Below, one piece after another: positions 23,389 through 33,320 of a stretch of 64,000 nucleotides of DNA. The notes under the pieces are model-generated. The model was not told the DNA's origin and ran no database searches. It worked only from the letters and a program-made list of their open reading frames with translations. The DNA comes from Allacma fusca (lineage: Eukaryota; Arthropoda; Collembola; Symphypleona; Sminthuridae). The stretch lies in contig OX359246.1 in the NCBI GenBank assembly GCA_947179485.1, positions 29,140,001 through 29,204,000 on the forward strand, given 5' to 3'. Position 1 is the first letter of the stretch; each line of letters opens with the position of its first letter. The position numbers and the translations under genes were made by a program.

Positions 23389-25232
23389 TTACAAGTATCC
23401 TAAAGCCCGATTTCCCCAGAATGTTGCGACATTTCCTTTCGAGCTTTTGCTCTCCAAAGAATTAAGTCGTCTCTCTTCGTAACTTTGCAAGGACGATTTA
23501 TGTTTATCGTGACGAAACCGATAGGGAGAAATAACATGATCTAAAATCATAATTTCCTCTAATTTACGGACCCGAGACAATGCCACATAATCCATCCCCG
23601 ATGAATTTTCTTGGAAACCAAGATGTATAGCTATTTTGTCCATTGTCAGTCCCATCACCTTGTGAATGGTCAAAGCGTAGCACAGGCGAAGTGGATAGAC
23701 TTTGTAATCAAAGCACTCCCTTGTAAATGGGCTGTATTCGCTGTATTTAAATACAGGAATTCCACGAGTTCCTCTGTTAGTTACATATTGATGCACTCCC
23801 TCGTATTGAGTGAAATTAACTAGAATACACAAAGGCCTATCCTTGTCTTCGTATTTGTTGAAAATGGTGTCGGTGACGGTTCCACAACTACCGTTGCACA
23901 AACCCCATGGAGTCATAATGTTTTTTAACAACATTACAGGACATCCAATTGCTAAATTAAGAACCTCAAAACCTAATTATGCATGTCGACCTGAGCTTGG
24001 CGAGGAAATACATGCGGACATAGTGCGAATGAGTCCCTCTCTGCCTCGCCAAATTACACTTCAGGCGTTTCCGCAACAGCACAATGTCATCGTCTGTTGT
24101 TGACCTATGTCTGACACGATCCAGAAACGCTCTAAATTCCACTTGCTCATCACTGTCACCTGGTTGCCGAAAAACGGTTCTAAGCACAAACACGTTTGTA
24201 AACAGCGTGTAGAGCTGATGGCCTTGCACGCAGTATTTACTCTCCGGATTAGCATTGAAGAGTTGAGTGTCGCCAATGGGACCGATCTGGAATATGTCCC
24301 CTATAAGGCACACACTCCTCCCGGCAAAGGGCTTGTCATTATTGCCAGCATCGTATTTTCGCATTAGTTTGTCAATTGTGAACAAACATCTTGCGCCCAC
24401 AAAGGAAAACTCGTCAATTAAAATAAAGTTAATTTTCATTAGTTCTTTAGCTCTAGGAGAAGCAATGTTCACATCCCGAATAAAATTCTCCAACTCCTCC
24501 TCCCTGCAGTGAATAGGGAGCCCCAGAGCTGAATGCAAAGTTGTGCCTCTGATATTGAATGCAGATACTCCGGTATATGCACAGAGCATAAAACTGAACT
24601 GCGGATTATTCTTTGACTGCCTCTCAAGAATATACTTGAGATGTTGACACACTAGGCTTTTGCCACTGCCTGCCATTCCCGAGCAAAGCAGCAGCAGTGG
24701 GTCACTAAACTGTTGCCTAATTTTTTGCTTAACGTGTCTTTCAACTGTAGAGACAATTTGTCTTTGCTGAAGGGTCAGTTCCTCAAATGGAATTTTAGGA
24801 GATTCTCCGAGTGTAGGTATCCATCCAAGTTTCCAAACTGTTTTTGTTCAAACTTGGCTGTGCCGTCATAACTCAGTTGGGGCGCAGTAACACACTGCGT
24901 TTAAATGAACTAGTCAACGGTTTTGCACTCACAATCAGCAAACAATTACACTTTTTAATTCGCCCACCTCTCCTTGAACTGAAGCAAACGGAGCAGAGTC
25001 GGTGGTTAGGATATAGATTAAAAGTAAAAATTGCAACTCCTTCTTTAGCTGATGGGACTCTTTGATCAAATATATGATCTAGTTCGTTGCAGTTGTTGTG
25101 ACACAGACAGGATTTGGAGAAAATTTCAAGATCAACTAACGTCCAGCAATTGTCGTCAATGTATTCCAGAATAGTACACTTTGCTGCCCGAAACCAAGTT
25201 TGGGTGACGGCTTGGTCGTGCATGGTTGTCAT
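23389..25232 (-). pseudogene. PIF1-like superfamily 1 helicase in the Polinton, broken
   Basis: Convergent with the polymerase gene. From a putative ATG at 25,232, a cysteine-containing N-terminal region is followed by helicase motifs. These are GMAGSGKS (motif I, ~24,670), AYTGVSAFNIRGTTLHSALG (Ia), LIDEFSFV (II, DE), GDIFQIGP (III), GLTMDKIAIHLG (V) and DYVALSRVRKLEE (VI, ~23,580). These are the PIF1/RecD-type motifs. Breaks: a stop/frame change near 24,873, another near 24,830, and one near 23,965 that separates motifs I-III from V-VI. The usual role is 5'-3' unwinding during replication or recombination. A PIF1 helicase is not part of the classic Polinton core set, so it may be a lineage acquisition. 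Confidence 0.85.
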
Positions 25233-25625
25233 TAAAATGAAACCCGGGAGGAGGGAGAGAGAGAGAGAGATTGTTGCATTGACGGGGGGATTATTTCCTC
25301 GGTCAGACTGTTAGAATAAATTGGTTTGACTGCGGATGTTACAATCGTAGGTGACTCAACACTACTCAATGAGATCATAGGCGCTCTCGCTATTGTGAGA
25401 GATTAAATCCTAAACGATCATTAAGGGTAAAATCTAACGGAAGTGCCCCAGAAACTCACGACAAAAATGGAGCTAGGTTGAAAACGGGTATATGTAAATA
25501 AAGTTTGGTTTTCAGCAGTCCAACAAAAGCTGATACTTTACGTAAATCAATAAATGAAATATCTTATAGAGGTCCTACATATCAGTATAACCTACGCGAT
25601 GTCATACTGATCGGGCTTCTTCATA
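25233..25625. other. Divergent intergenic region between helicase and capsid block
   Basis: Contains an (GA)n tract at ~25,251-25,270 and no coding. It separates the minus-strand helicase from the plus-strand structural genes and is the likely promoter region for both. Confidence 0.5.
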
Positions 25626-27302
25626 ATGTATTTATACGAAATCATTACGGTATTTTTGCTCATTGATTCGTGTTCAGTAGAAGGTGAAGGCAAGGAGTGC
25701 AAAATGATACATTCCCAATATAATGCGTTCATCCCATTCGAGGACAGGGAGCATTACATGTACTTGAAAAATTCTGCTAATCTTGGCGAATTAAAAAATC
25801 AAAGCAATATTATACAACAATTTCCCGCCAACCTGTCATTTCCGAGAGGTCACTACAAAGTAGGTATAACCGATTTAAGATTCACACGCAGTAAACCAAC
25901 TGGGGCGAATGTATTGAAACGTGTTAGCCAGAAAAGGGTTAGACAAACTAGAAAGCGGTACACAATGCTACACTTGTCAGCAGTGCCCGTCGGTCCCCTC
26001 TTTCCAGACTATGTTCCACCAATAGTAAACGTATACAGTGTGACTAAGCCAAAAGGTCAAGAGATATCTGTTTTTGCATCAAATTTTAATAGGACCGTTG
26101 GTAAAGAAATGCACACAACGATTGCTCAAACATATGTTGGGGACGGTTTTTCAGACTGCATCCCGGGTCTGGCCATAAGTAACCTAAAACAAGGATCTTA
26201 TGTAATATTGTCAAATACTTTTGCCACGGCATTGGGATTCAACCGACGAGTTTTCAACGAGGGAATGCACAATTCACAGTGGGTCATTAAACAGTCAATG
26301 CTAGACAAATATGACATCCACAGTGACTTTTCAATACAGGTTTACGACTTTAACAACTACAGGGCAAATACTATTATGATAAATCAGCAATTTAGTTCTT
26401 TGTTTGTTATTAGGCCTCGCAAAAAGGAAGTTTACCAGAGCTTTTTTTTTTGCTTAATAAACCTCTTGGAAGAAGCTGGTTTCAGAACCTCATTTTCCTT
26501 TGACAAGGATGAGGTATGCACTATAGCCATGGGTGCTCCACTCCCAAATGAAAGAGATTACAGGATTTTGCCCGCAGCGCTTCTCGAGTGCCTAGGCTTT
26601 GAGAACGATAAATTTATGTTCTCAAAGCAATACAGAGCAAACGCGGCGTTCAACAAATCCAAATTTGAAGCTATACCGGTGAAAGCAAATTTGTTTATAA
26701 CTATTCGCTATTTTGATACGCAGTTTATAATTATGAAGGAACCCAAGACCCTGAGTGTTCCGGACGTAATTTCGGAATTTAATAGAACATTTGCCGAACA
26801 ATTCTATAAGCAAGTGCCAATACAATTTTCGTATTCAGCCGGAGAATTACTTGTTAAAGAACTTCCCTCCGAAATTGAATTTGCGTTGCCTAATTCAGTT
26901 CGAAATTATTTTGGACTACCCCTAGGTAATGTGTTTAAATCGCAGAACAGTTATCCTGTAAGAAAGGAAGTGGTGGAGCAGGAGGAGGAAATAGAGCACC
27001 ATGAGGAGGAAGGCGAGCCTCCAAGTCTGGGCTCTAAGAAACGCTTGCTCGTGCTTACTAACCTAATTGAGAATCAGTCATACGAACGGGTAAAAGCGCC
27101 CATTCGTAAAGAGCTCAAGCTAAGCGAGGAGTATAATAAGGAACAAGAGTATAACTTCTACCCAGTTACATATCTACCTTTACAGGGAAAGGAGGTTGCG
27201 GATATTCGCATTTCATTTGTCGATGAGAAATTAAACCCCATAGACTTTGGCGAAGGAGGCGAAACAGCAGTTACGCTACATTTTAGGCCTAAATATTTGT
27301 AA
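25626..27302 (+). CDS. Penton-like minor capsid protein
   Basis: Uninterrupted 558 codons. Around residue 80 the sequence LSFPRGHYKVGITDLRF matches the start pattern of Polinton minor capsid (PY/penton-type jelly-roll) proteins, in which a 'weVgLtei'-type strand opens the fold. Later segments (ILPAALLECLGF, LPNSVRNYFGLP) resemble the repeated 'L...LGF' units of the same proteins. An acidic Glu-rich linker lies at about residues 450-465. Residues 1-20 are unusually hydrophobic; the true start could be the ATG at 25,704 (MIHSQYNAF), or the first codons could be intronic (TTCGTGTTCAG precedes TAGAAGG). Its stop is 2 bp from the next ATG. Pentons cap capsid vertices. The call rests on these motifs and gene order. 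Confidence 0.7.
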   Translation: MYLYEIITVFLLIDSCSVEGEGKECKMIHSQYNAFIPFEDREHYMYLKNSANLGELKNQSNIIQQFPANLSFPRGHYKVGITDLRFTRSKPTGANVLKRVSQKRVRQTRKRYTMLHLSAVPVGPLFPDYVPPIVNVYSVTKPKGQEISVFASNFNRTVGKEMHTTIAQTYVGDGFSDCIPGLAISNLKQGSYVILSNTFATALGFNRRVFNEGMHNSQWVIKQSMLDKYDIHSDFSIQVYDFNNYRANTIMINQQFSSLFVIRPRKKEVYQSFFFCLINLLEEAGFRTSFSFDKDEVCTIAMGAPLPNERDYRILPAALLECLGFENDKFMFSKQYRANAAFNKSKFEAIPVKANLFITIRYFDTQFIIMKEPKTLSVPDVISEFNRTFAEQFYKQVPIQFSYSAGELLVKELPSEIEFALPNSVRNYFGLPLGNVFKSQNSYPVRKEVVEQEEEIEHHEEEGEPPSLGSKKRLLVLTNLIENQSYERVKAPIRKELKLSEEYNKEQEYNFYPVTYLPLQGKEVADIRISFVDEKLNPIDFGEGGETAVTLHFRPKYL

Positions 27303-27304
27303 TA

Positions 27305-27670
27305 ATGCGGCAGGTGTTATGCGATGAAAAGGCTTGCGTGCTTGAGCCGGGCGCACAGACGCAGAAAGACGGTGGAGCGGACAACACAATTTCCTACATG
27401 GCTAGCGGAGGACTTAACCCAGAAGCATCTTCATACCTAATCCCACTAAGAAGTGCAGGTAGCGGTAGTGCCACCAAGTCCCGTAGAGTTCGAACATCTC
27501 AGACCGGAGGAGGCGGAAGCAGAAGAAGGCGGCAGACGGTCGTCAATCAAGTCGGTGCAGGACGGAGACGCGGGCGAAGACGTACAAAGAGAGTGGGTAG
27601 GCGAAGGGTGCAAATTGGCTTTGGGCGAAGGACGGGAAAGAGACGGTGTGTACGGCGAAAATCCGGTTAA
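27305..27670 (+). CDS. Arginine-rich core (DNA-condensing) protein
   Basis: 121 residues. The N-terminal half is neutral, with a SYMASGGLNPEASSYLIPL stretch. The C-terminal half is strongly basic (SRRRRQTVV, GRRRGRRRTKRVGRRR, GRRTGKRRCVRRK). Such small basic proteins between penton and major capsid genes resemble adenovirus core proteins VII and pX/mu, which condense the packaged genome; functional equivalence is inferred. It starts 2 bp after the penton stop and ends 2 bp before the capsid ATG. Both junctions read TAATAATG. Confidence 0.75.
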   Translation: MRQVLCDEKACVLEPGAQTQKDGGADNTISYMASGGLNPEASSYLIPLRSAGSGSATKSRRVRTSQTGGGGSRRRRQTVVNQVGAGRRRGRRRTKRVGRRRVQIGFGRRTGKRRCVRRKSG

Positions 27671-27672
27671 TA

Positions 27673-29156
27673 ATGGACCTTAACGCCGTGTTTCAGGAGA
27701 AGCCAACAGTCTACGAAGGGTCGCAACAAAGTGCGCGCTCAGAGGTGCAACTATTTGAGCTTCCACCTACGGATCTTACGACTCAACTTAGCAGTGACTA
27801 CATACAAGCTTTTCATCTTGTAAGTATTAAGGAGTCGTACAATCCTCTGGAGTTTCTCATCCAGCTGGACTCGTCAGGATATTTTGACCCTGCAGACTCA
27901 TTGCTGTCATTGACCTGTAAAATAGTTAAGCAAGATGGAACACTTTGTGATGACAATGACGTTGTCGCCCCCTCAAACCTCTTCTTTCAAACTATGTTTT
28001 CCAATTTGGAAATCTACCTGAATGGACAGCTGGTCTCGGACTCTGGAAATCACTATGCACAAGTAGCCTACCTCCAAAGGTTGCTTGCGTCAAGTCCTGC
28101 CGAGAAGAAGGGGAGGTTGCTGAATGAGTTTTATTATCCCAATAGCAAACCGGAAGCTTATACTACGGCAGATGCCGGTTTTGCATTACGCTTTAACAAG
28201 ACTAAAAGTTCGCAACCCTTCACATTACTTGGCAGCTTGGTTGCAAACATTTTCAACCAAAATCGCTACCTCCCAAGTAATTAGGAAATTCGCATAGTTC
28301 TCCGGAGGAACCTTCGTGAGCTATGCTTGACGGCTGCTTATGACACCAAAGAAGGATTCAATGGCTGCCCCTACAATTATCAAATCACCAACGCGGTCTA
28401 CTATGCATCAAAGAGGGTTATATCCAAACCCATTATAGATGCACAACGTCACCAGCTGAGTTTAGGGCATACATTCAAGTATCCCACAACAGAGGTAGAA
28501 CTGAAAACCTTTACAATAGCTCATTGACTGACCAGCGTAACTACGGATTCCGTAGTATTTGGAAAAATCCCTCGTGTACTTGTCCTAGGAATAGTGTCAA
28601 GCATTGCATTCCTAGGCAAGCTTAGCAAGTCCCCCTTTAATTATGTGGACAAGAACTTGTCCGAGCTAGGGTTTACGTGGAATGGCCAGACCGTTGAGCA
28701 TCGCACATTCCCCTTCAACTTTAGGAAGGCGCGCACTGCAACCGTGGCTGGCAAGGAAGTAACAGTCTACTCTGGAGTTGACGACTTCCTACTCGCTGTG
28801 CGGTCATTAGAAAAGACAGCAGGGAACGCTACGCTGGGCAACGGCATAAATCGGGACACATTTACTGCTGGTAAGTGTAAATTAAATTATATATACTAGT
28901 TAACTTTAACTCGGACTAAAGTTTGGAACAGACTACTTGACATATAATTTACGTTACATTTACAGGTAACGTACTGACTGCTGTTGAGCTGCTGCCTAAC
29001 AGTGGAAACGCCCTCAGTGTAAACAGACGTGGACAGGTCAAGGTGCAGGTGAAGTTCCGGGAACCTTTGGACGAGCCGGTGAACGTCGTTATCTACACCC
29101 AGTACCTGTCAATTGTAGAAATTGACGGCAACAAGCAAGTCATATTCGATCACTAG
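27673..29156 (+). pseudogene. Major capsid protein (double jelly-roll type), two nonsense codons, one intron
   Basis: ATG at 27,673 begins MDLNAVFQEKPTVYEG. The N-terminal pattern (IDVFELPPTDLTTQL-like start, then FLIQLDSSGYFDP) and the C-terminal strand (VNVVIYTQYLSIVEIDGNKQ) match Polinton major capsid proteins. An intron with donor GTAAGT (28,871) and acceptor TTTACAG (28,965) splits the C-terminal part. Without it the frame is 463 codons, a normal length. The frame is never shifted but carries TAG at 28,282-28,284 and TGA at 28,525-28,527. The stop at 29,154-29,156 is 1 bp before the next ATG. The family forms the hexameric capsomers of the icosahedral shell. Confidence 0.88.
28871..28965 (+). 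other. 95-bp intron inside the major capsid gene
   Basis: GTAAGTGTAAATT donor, TTTACAG acceptor and a CTAGTTAAC branch-like motif. The length is not a multiple of three, and removal restores the frame into the conserved C-terminal capsid strand. These features make a spliceosomal intron much more likely than an insertion. Confidence 0.8.
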
Positions 29157-29157
29157 G

Positions 29158-29695
29158 ATGAATACTCATTCCTTGCTCTAGGGCCTGCGTCTACTTCTGA
29201 GCACACGGAAGTGTGAGACAATACTTTGTTGTGTCGGCCGACCGTGTGCATGAGCTGGAAATTAAGAGCTACCCGTGTATATTTATAGTAAACACCGACC
29301 TAGCTCCCGACAGCGGCAAACACTGGATTGCATTTTTTCTATTGTCGCCAAGTGCGTACGAATATTTTGATTCGTTTGGCAAACCCAGATCTTATTATCG
29401 GAATGTGCAGCGTCCTCGAGGGAAGCTCATTAAGTAAAACTGTTTGCCCATACAAAGCCAGTTTTCCGATACATGCGGACACTTTTGTCTATACTTTTCC
29501 TACCTTCGTAGTTTGGGTGTGCCCTACGAAAAAATTCTTAGACTGTTCAATGCGAATCTGACGGGCAATGAGCATTTTGTGGAAAATTTTGTTCGCAGCA
29601 TTCCCAACTTGCAGGAACGGGGAATTTATAACATTGATCGCAAAATTCAAACTTGCGTTTCGCTTGTGTACGATTTAAGGTGTAAAAAACAGTAA
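29158..29695 (+). pseudogene. Adenain-like cysteine protease, broken
   Basis: The frame from ~29,213 shows the adenovirus-protease order: SADRVHELE, IFIVNTDL, the catalytic histidine in GKHWIAFF, an Asp in YFDSFG, and the catalytic Gln/Cys block QSQFSDTCGHFCLYF. An in-frame TAA at 29,435-29,437 separates the His/Asp half from the Cys half. The ATG at 29,158, 1 bp after the capsid stop, is in another frame, so either the start is frameshifted or translation begins further in. The family cleaves capsid precursors during maturation, and about 170-180 residues is typical. Confidence 0.85.
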
Positions 29696-29922
29696 AGTTC
29701 CATACCACACCTATCTATCCAATCCGTGCAAATACGTATATTTTAATATTGTAATTGCTACTGATGAAACTAATTATAAGCTTGCACTATATTTACCATA
29801 AATAATTTTCAACTTATACTCTAATACATTTAACCGAATAAAACATTTTTAATTAAATTTTGTAAATGCTCTGGTATTCAAAAAACTGACGTTAGTACTG
29901 TATAGTAAGTAGAGTGAGAAAG
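29696..29922. other. AT-rich intergenic spacer
   Basis: Contains AATAAA (29,838) and other polyadenylation-like signals after the protease and precedes the ATPase ATG. It probably separates two transcription units. Confidence 0.5.
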
Positions 29923-30570
29923 ATGGATTTCATTGAGTTTAAGCGGGCGCACCCCTGCACGGCAACACTTCAAGGTCCCACTGGAAGTGGGAAATCAGTC
30001 CTGGCTATGGAAATAATCCGCAGAAGGAATGAAGTATTCGACGTACCCATTGAAAAGGTCATATATGTGTATTCAGATTATCAGACTAGCTTTCATAAAC
30101 TACAACAGGAGGATTCGAACATAATATTTACAACTAACATCAATGATATTGAGGAGTTGGCTAGTGAACCCTGCCTAATTGTAGTTGAAAATCAGCAAAG
30201 TGAAATCGCAAAGGGTGCATCAAATGACTTGGTGACTCGATTTTTCACAAAGCATTCACATCATAGGGGAGCGTAAATTATACTTATACTTCAAAATAGC
30301 TACGCTAAGGGGATGCGAGACATCAACATCAACACGCAATGGACGTGTCTGTTTGACTCGAGACGTGACAGGTCCACTATTTCATCAATCGCAAAGCAAA
30401 TTTGTCCTGGACAAGTCGCATTTTTGCAAGAGGCGTACATGAAGGCTGTTACAGCTAGAGACTAAGGCTTTATTATTTTGGATCTTCACCCAAAGCATCT
30501 ACAGTACAAGTACTGGGTAAGGTCAGAGCTGTTCCCCGTGGAGAGCTGCCTTGTTTTCGCACCCAAATGA
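29923..30570 (+). pseudogene. FtsK/HerA-type genome packaging ATPase, broken
   Basis: ATG at 29,923 (MDFIEFKRAHPC). Walker A is GPTGSGKS at residues 18-25. A segment in the place of Walker B reads LIVVENQ rather than the usual hydrophobic-DD, so the acidic pair is altered. The C-terminal part keeps LILQNSYAKG, resembling the sensor-type 'QN.f.kg', and a hydrophobic IILDL strand. In-frame TAA codons at 30,274-30,276 and 30,463-30,465 break the frame, with no shifts. The stop is at 30,568-30,570. The family (A32-like) pumps DNA into capsids. Confidence 0.88.
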
Positions 30571-30576
30571 GTTAAA

Positions 30577-30930
30577 ATGCATAATAACTCTAAGTCAGAT
30601 GAAGTAAGTACACCAACAGACGTAACGCAGCACACACCTATTCACGTTTGCTGTTGTAAACTTAAGAAGAGACAACTTGAGCCAGAGTGGAAGGCTTTCG
30701 AGGATTTAGACTGGCCAAAAGAAGAGCGGCAAGAAAAAGCTGCCCCGAGCGGTGATTCTGTGAAGGAACCTGCTGTAGCTAGTTTGGTTGAAGCTCCGGC
30801 AGTCGTTCAATCAGAGAAAGTAGAGGAGACAAACCGGCGTGTACTACGCCCCCGCAAACAAAACGGAGGGGGTGCAAGGAAAATTAAAAAACATTCGTCC
30901 AAACCAAAGTATCGATATTACTATCGTTGA
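30577..30930 (+). CDS. Unrecognised basic-tailed Polinton protein
   Basis: 117 residues, uninterrupted. A CCCKLKK cluster lies near residue 25, an acidic middle follows (EPEWKAFEDLDWPKEE), and the tail is basic with aromatic residues (RRVLRPRKQNGGGARK ... YRYYYR). It starts 6 bp after the ATPase stop. Its own TGA overlaps the integrase ATG by one base (TGATG), so the two are probably translated from one message. No family recognised; the tail suggests nucleic-acid binding. Confidence 0.6.
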   Translation: MHNNSKSDEVSTPTDVTQHTPIHVCCCKLKKRQLEPEWKAFEDLDWPKEERQEKAAPSGDSVKEPAVASLVEAPAVVQSEKVEETNRRVLRPRKQNGGGARKIKKHSSKPKYRYYYR

Positions 30931-31910
30931 TGTCACAGCTTGTAAAGTCCAGTTATTTAGACCAGAGATTGGCGGGAGCCTTCTCGGGTATCTCAGGGTT
31001 TCTTCGCAATCCTCCAGAATTCAAACATAAAGATGTGGTTAGTCGGGAGTTGAGAAAACTGGACGGATATTCAATACACAAGCAGGTTAGGCGTAAATAC
31101 AAACGCCGGCGCATTATGGTGCACTTTATTAACAAAGTTTGGAGCTCCGATCTTAAAGACATTGAAAATATCGCACCATATAATGAGTGCAATTTTTTTG
31201 TTCTAATTATCGTAAACAGTTTCAGCAAGAAGGCCTACACTAGACTTATAAAGAACAAGAACTCCGAGACAATGAGACAAGCTTTTACTTCTGTGTTCAA
31301 AGAAGCAAAGGCAAGGCCTATGTATCTCTTTAGCGATAGGGTGAAAGAGTTTGTTTCCTCTGCATTCACATCGTTCCTCCAAAAGAACGATATTAAGCCT
31401 TACCACATATATTCAATAGTTAAGGCTTCAATAGCTGAGCGTTTCATACGCACGCTTTTTACAAAACTACAACGGTTCATGACACAAAACAACACGAAAA
31501 ATATTAGCAGAGTTTTGCAGGACTTTACCAATATCTATAACAATTCATTTCATTGTTCAATTGGGCAAGCGCCCAATGAAATAAATGTCAAGAATGCGTT
31601 TGACACTTGGCGATACCTATACAGACGTCACCTGGAGGAGGCTAAACTACCAAGGCCTCCTCCAAAGCTAGCCGTAGGTGACGTCGTCAGAATTTCTCGA
31701 GCCAAACTATTGTTTGAGAAAAGATACGCTGAGAATTACAGTAGGGAATTGTTTAAAATATCAGAGGTATTGACGCAAAACTTTCCCTATACATATAGGA
31801 TTGTAGATATGTCGGGTGAGGAAATTGCAGGTCAGTATTATGACCATGATTTAAACTTGGTGACTACAGCCGATGAGGACAAACATGTTCCCAAAGCCAG
31901 TGCAATATAA
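30930..31910 (+). CDS. Retroviral-type integrase of the Polinton
   Basis: 326 residues, intact. Basic N-terminal region, then the rve catalytic core with D74 (KVWSSDLKD), D136 (LFSDRVKEF) and E170 (ASIAERFIRTL), the DDE triad. The normally glycine-containing 'D.G.EF' motif reads DRVKEF. The C-terminal domain (GDVVRISRAKLLFEK, YDHDLNLV) is the SH3-like fold typical of Polinton integrases. The start overlaps the previous stop codon. The enzyme inserts the element and generates the 6-bp target duplication. It is uninterrupted, unlike the polymerase and packaging genes. Confidence 0.92.
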   Translation: MSQLVKSSYLDQRLAGAFSGISGFLRNPPEFKHKDVVSRELRKLDGYSIHKQVRRKYKRRRIMVHFINKVWSSDLKDIENIAPYNECNFFVLIIVNSFSKKAYTRLIKNKNSETMRQAFTSVFKEAKARPMYLFSDRVKEFVSSAFTSFLQKNDIKPYHIYSIVKASIAERFIRTLFTKLQRFMTQNNTKNISRVLQDFTNIYNNSFHCSIGQAPNEINVKNAFDTWRYLYRRHLEEAKLPRPPPKLAVGDVVRISRAKLLFEKRYAENYSRELFKISEVLTQNFPYTYRIVDMSGEEIAGQYYDHDLNLVTTADEDKHVPKASAI

Positions 31911-32173
31911 CTAAAGCAACTGATAACTTATATCAGTATAGTAATAGTATAGATAATTTCAAAAGGGGGTCACTTCGTTATATGCATAGAACGTTCTAGT
32001 GTCCGGGCAAGTGTCGAATAATCCCCCAATAGTCGTGATATTCAAGGGTGCTCTAAGTCAATTAATGTGTTTGCCTAAAGTATATAAGACCCTCTAAACA
32101 ACATCGCCAGTCCCTCATTTCTTCATCTGACATTATCCTGGCCGTACCTCTAAAAATTTTACATCTCGTGAAA
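31911..32173 (+). promoter_or_regulatory. Intergenic region with TATA box for the next gene
   Basis: TATATAAG at 32,081-32,088 lies about 90 bp upstream of the ATG at 32,174. It is followed by an initiator-like TCATT, as expected for a RNA polymerase II core promoter. Confidence 0.6.
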
Positions 32174-32881
32174 ATGAGTAAGTTTTATCTGGAACGTCGT
32201 TTTAACGAAAGTGCGAATGGAGGGAAGCCAAGCGGAAAGAGAACTATGCCAAAGTTGAAGCCATTCGACTCTAGTCTATCATCATCCGTGCCATCTCCTG
32301 CTGTAACTACTTCCTACAAGGACGAGTCGCCGTTTACTTGGAACTTTTTCGAGAACGCAAAAGACTCCTACTTTATTGACAGCGAGACGTTGGTGCGTTC
32401 AGCCTTTAACGACCGGCATAGGTGCACTTTTGTGCACCTGGGACGTCGCAACCGAACAGGAGGCGTAACTACAGTCAACTTTTCGCAGAACGAGGGAAAA
32501 CACCTTTTGCAGTTCCTTGGAGAACTACTCGACCAATTGACAGTGCATCCCATACAAGGTCGGAGCTTTGACGACTTGATTCCTTTCTTTGTCAAGGATC
32601 CCTTGAGAGTATATCACTCCCCGGATTCCAGAAAGGATTTTTGGAAGACACCCGATTTTGAGAGTTCATCTGTCCGGGCAAGATTTGTGTTTAACAGGAT
32701 TCTAGGGTCGTACGAGCTGCTGATCAACCGCCCCATCAGTGACGCACTTGCTTTGAAATTAAAAAATTGGCTTGGGCCTACGCTCTACCTGAAGCTGCAG
32801 GGGATGCGAAATTTGGAGTCGTATTTGTCATCCGAGACTACTTTGGACGCTGAAGAAAAAGATCTAGTCATGGACGTGTGA
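32174..32881 (+). CDS. Unrecognised 235-residue Polinton protein
   Basis: Uninterrupted frame from the ATG at 32,174 (MSKFYLERRFNES) to TGA. The first 55 residues are Ser/Pro/Lys-rich and probably disordered. The rest is a mixed alpha/beta-looking domain (FVHLGRRNRTGGVTTVNF, LLQFLGELLDQL, NRPISDALALKLKNW) with an acidic end. It has its own TATA box and an AATAAA near 32,976. Its neighbours are the integrase (same strand) and a spliced gene in opposite orientation. No family recognised. Confidence 0.65.
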   Translation: MSKFYLERRFNESANGGKPSGKRTMPKLKPFDSSLSSSVPSPAVTTSYKDESPFTWNFFENAKDSYFIDSETLVRSAFNDRHRCTFVHLGRRNRTGGVTTVNFSQNEGKHLLQFLGELLDQLTVHPIQGRSFDDLIPFFVKDPLRVYHSPDSRKDFWKTPDFESSSVRARFVFNRILGSYELLINRPISDALALKLKNWLGPTLYLKLQGMRNLESYLSSETTLDAEEKDLVMDV

Positions 32882-33320
32882 AGTAACTAACATTTTATAA
32901 ATATATACTCATTATTGTAAAGGTGTATTTGCGTGCTTGCTTATTTGCGATTTATATTGTACATATGTGTGAAAATAAAATGTTTGTTTCGAAAATGCAA
33001 TCATGATTACGAGTTATAGGTTATTGTTATACTTTCATGTATCCTTATGCATATATTAGATTCATTAAAGGGAGCGTGCATTTATGGTACATTTAATATC
33101 CCTTCATGAGTACAATATTTATTCACAGGCCGGTTGATAATATGGTTGGTAAACAACGTGATATGCTCAAACCGTTTCGCATTTTATAAATTGCAATGCT
33201 CACGACACACCTTAAATTAGGATAAACCTTTTATTATATTCTTATTTTTCGCGGTAGTGAATCTCATTTATTTAGTATGTTTTTTGCATAAATTATATAA
33301 ACAAATTCTCAAGTGTTTCT

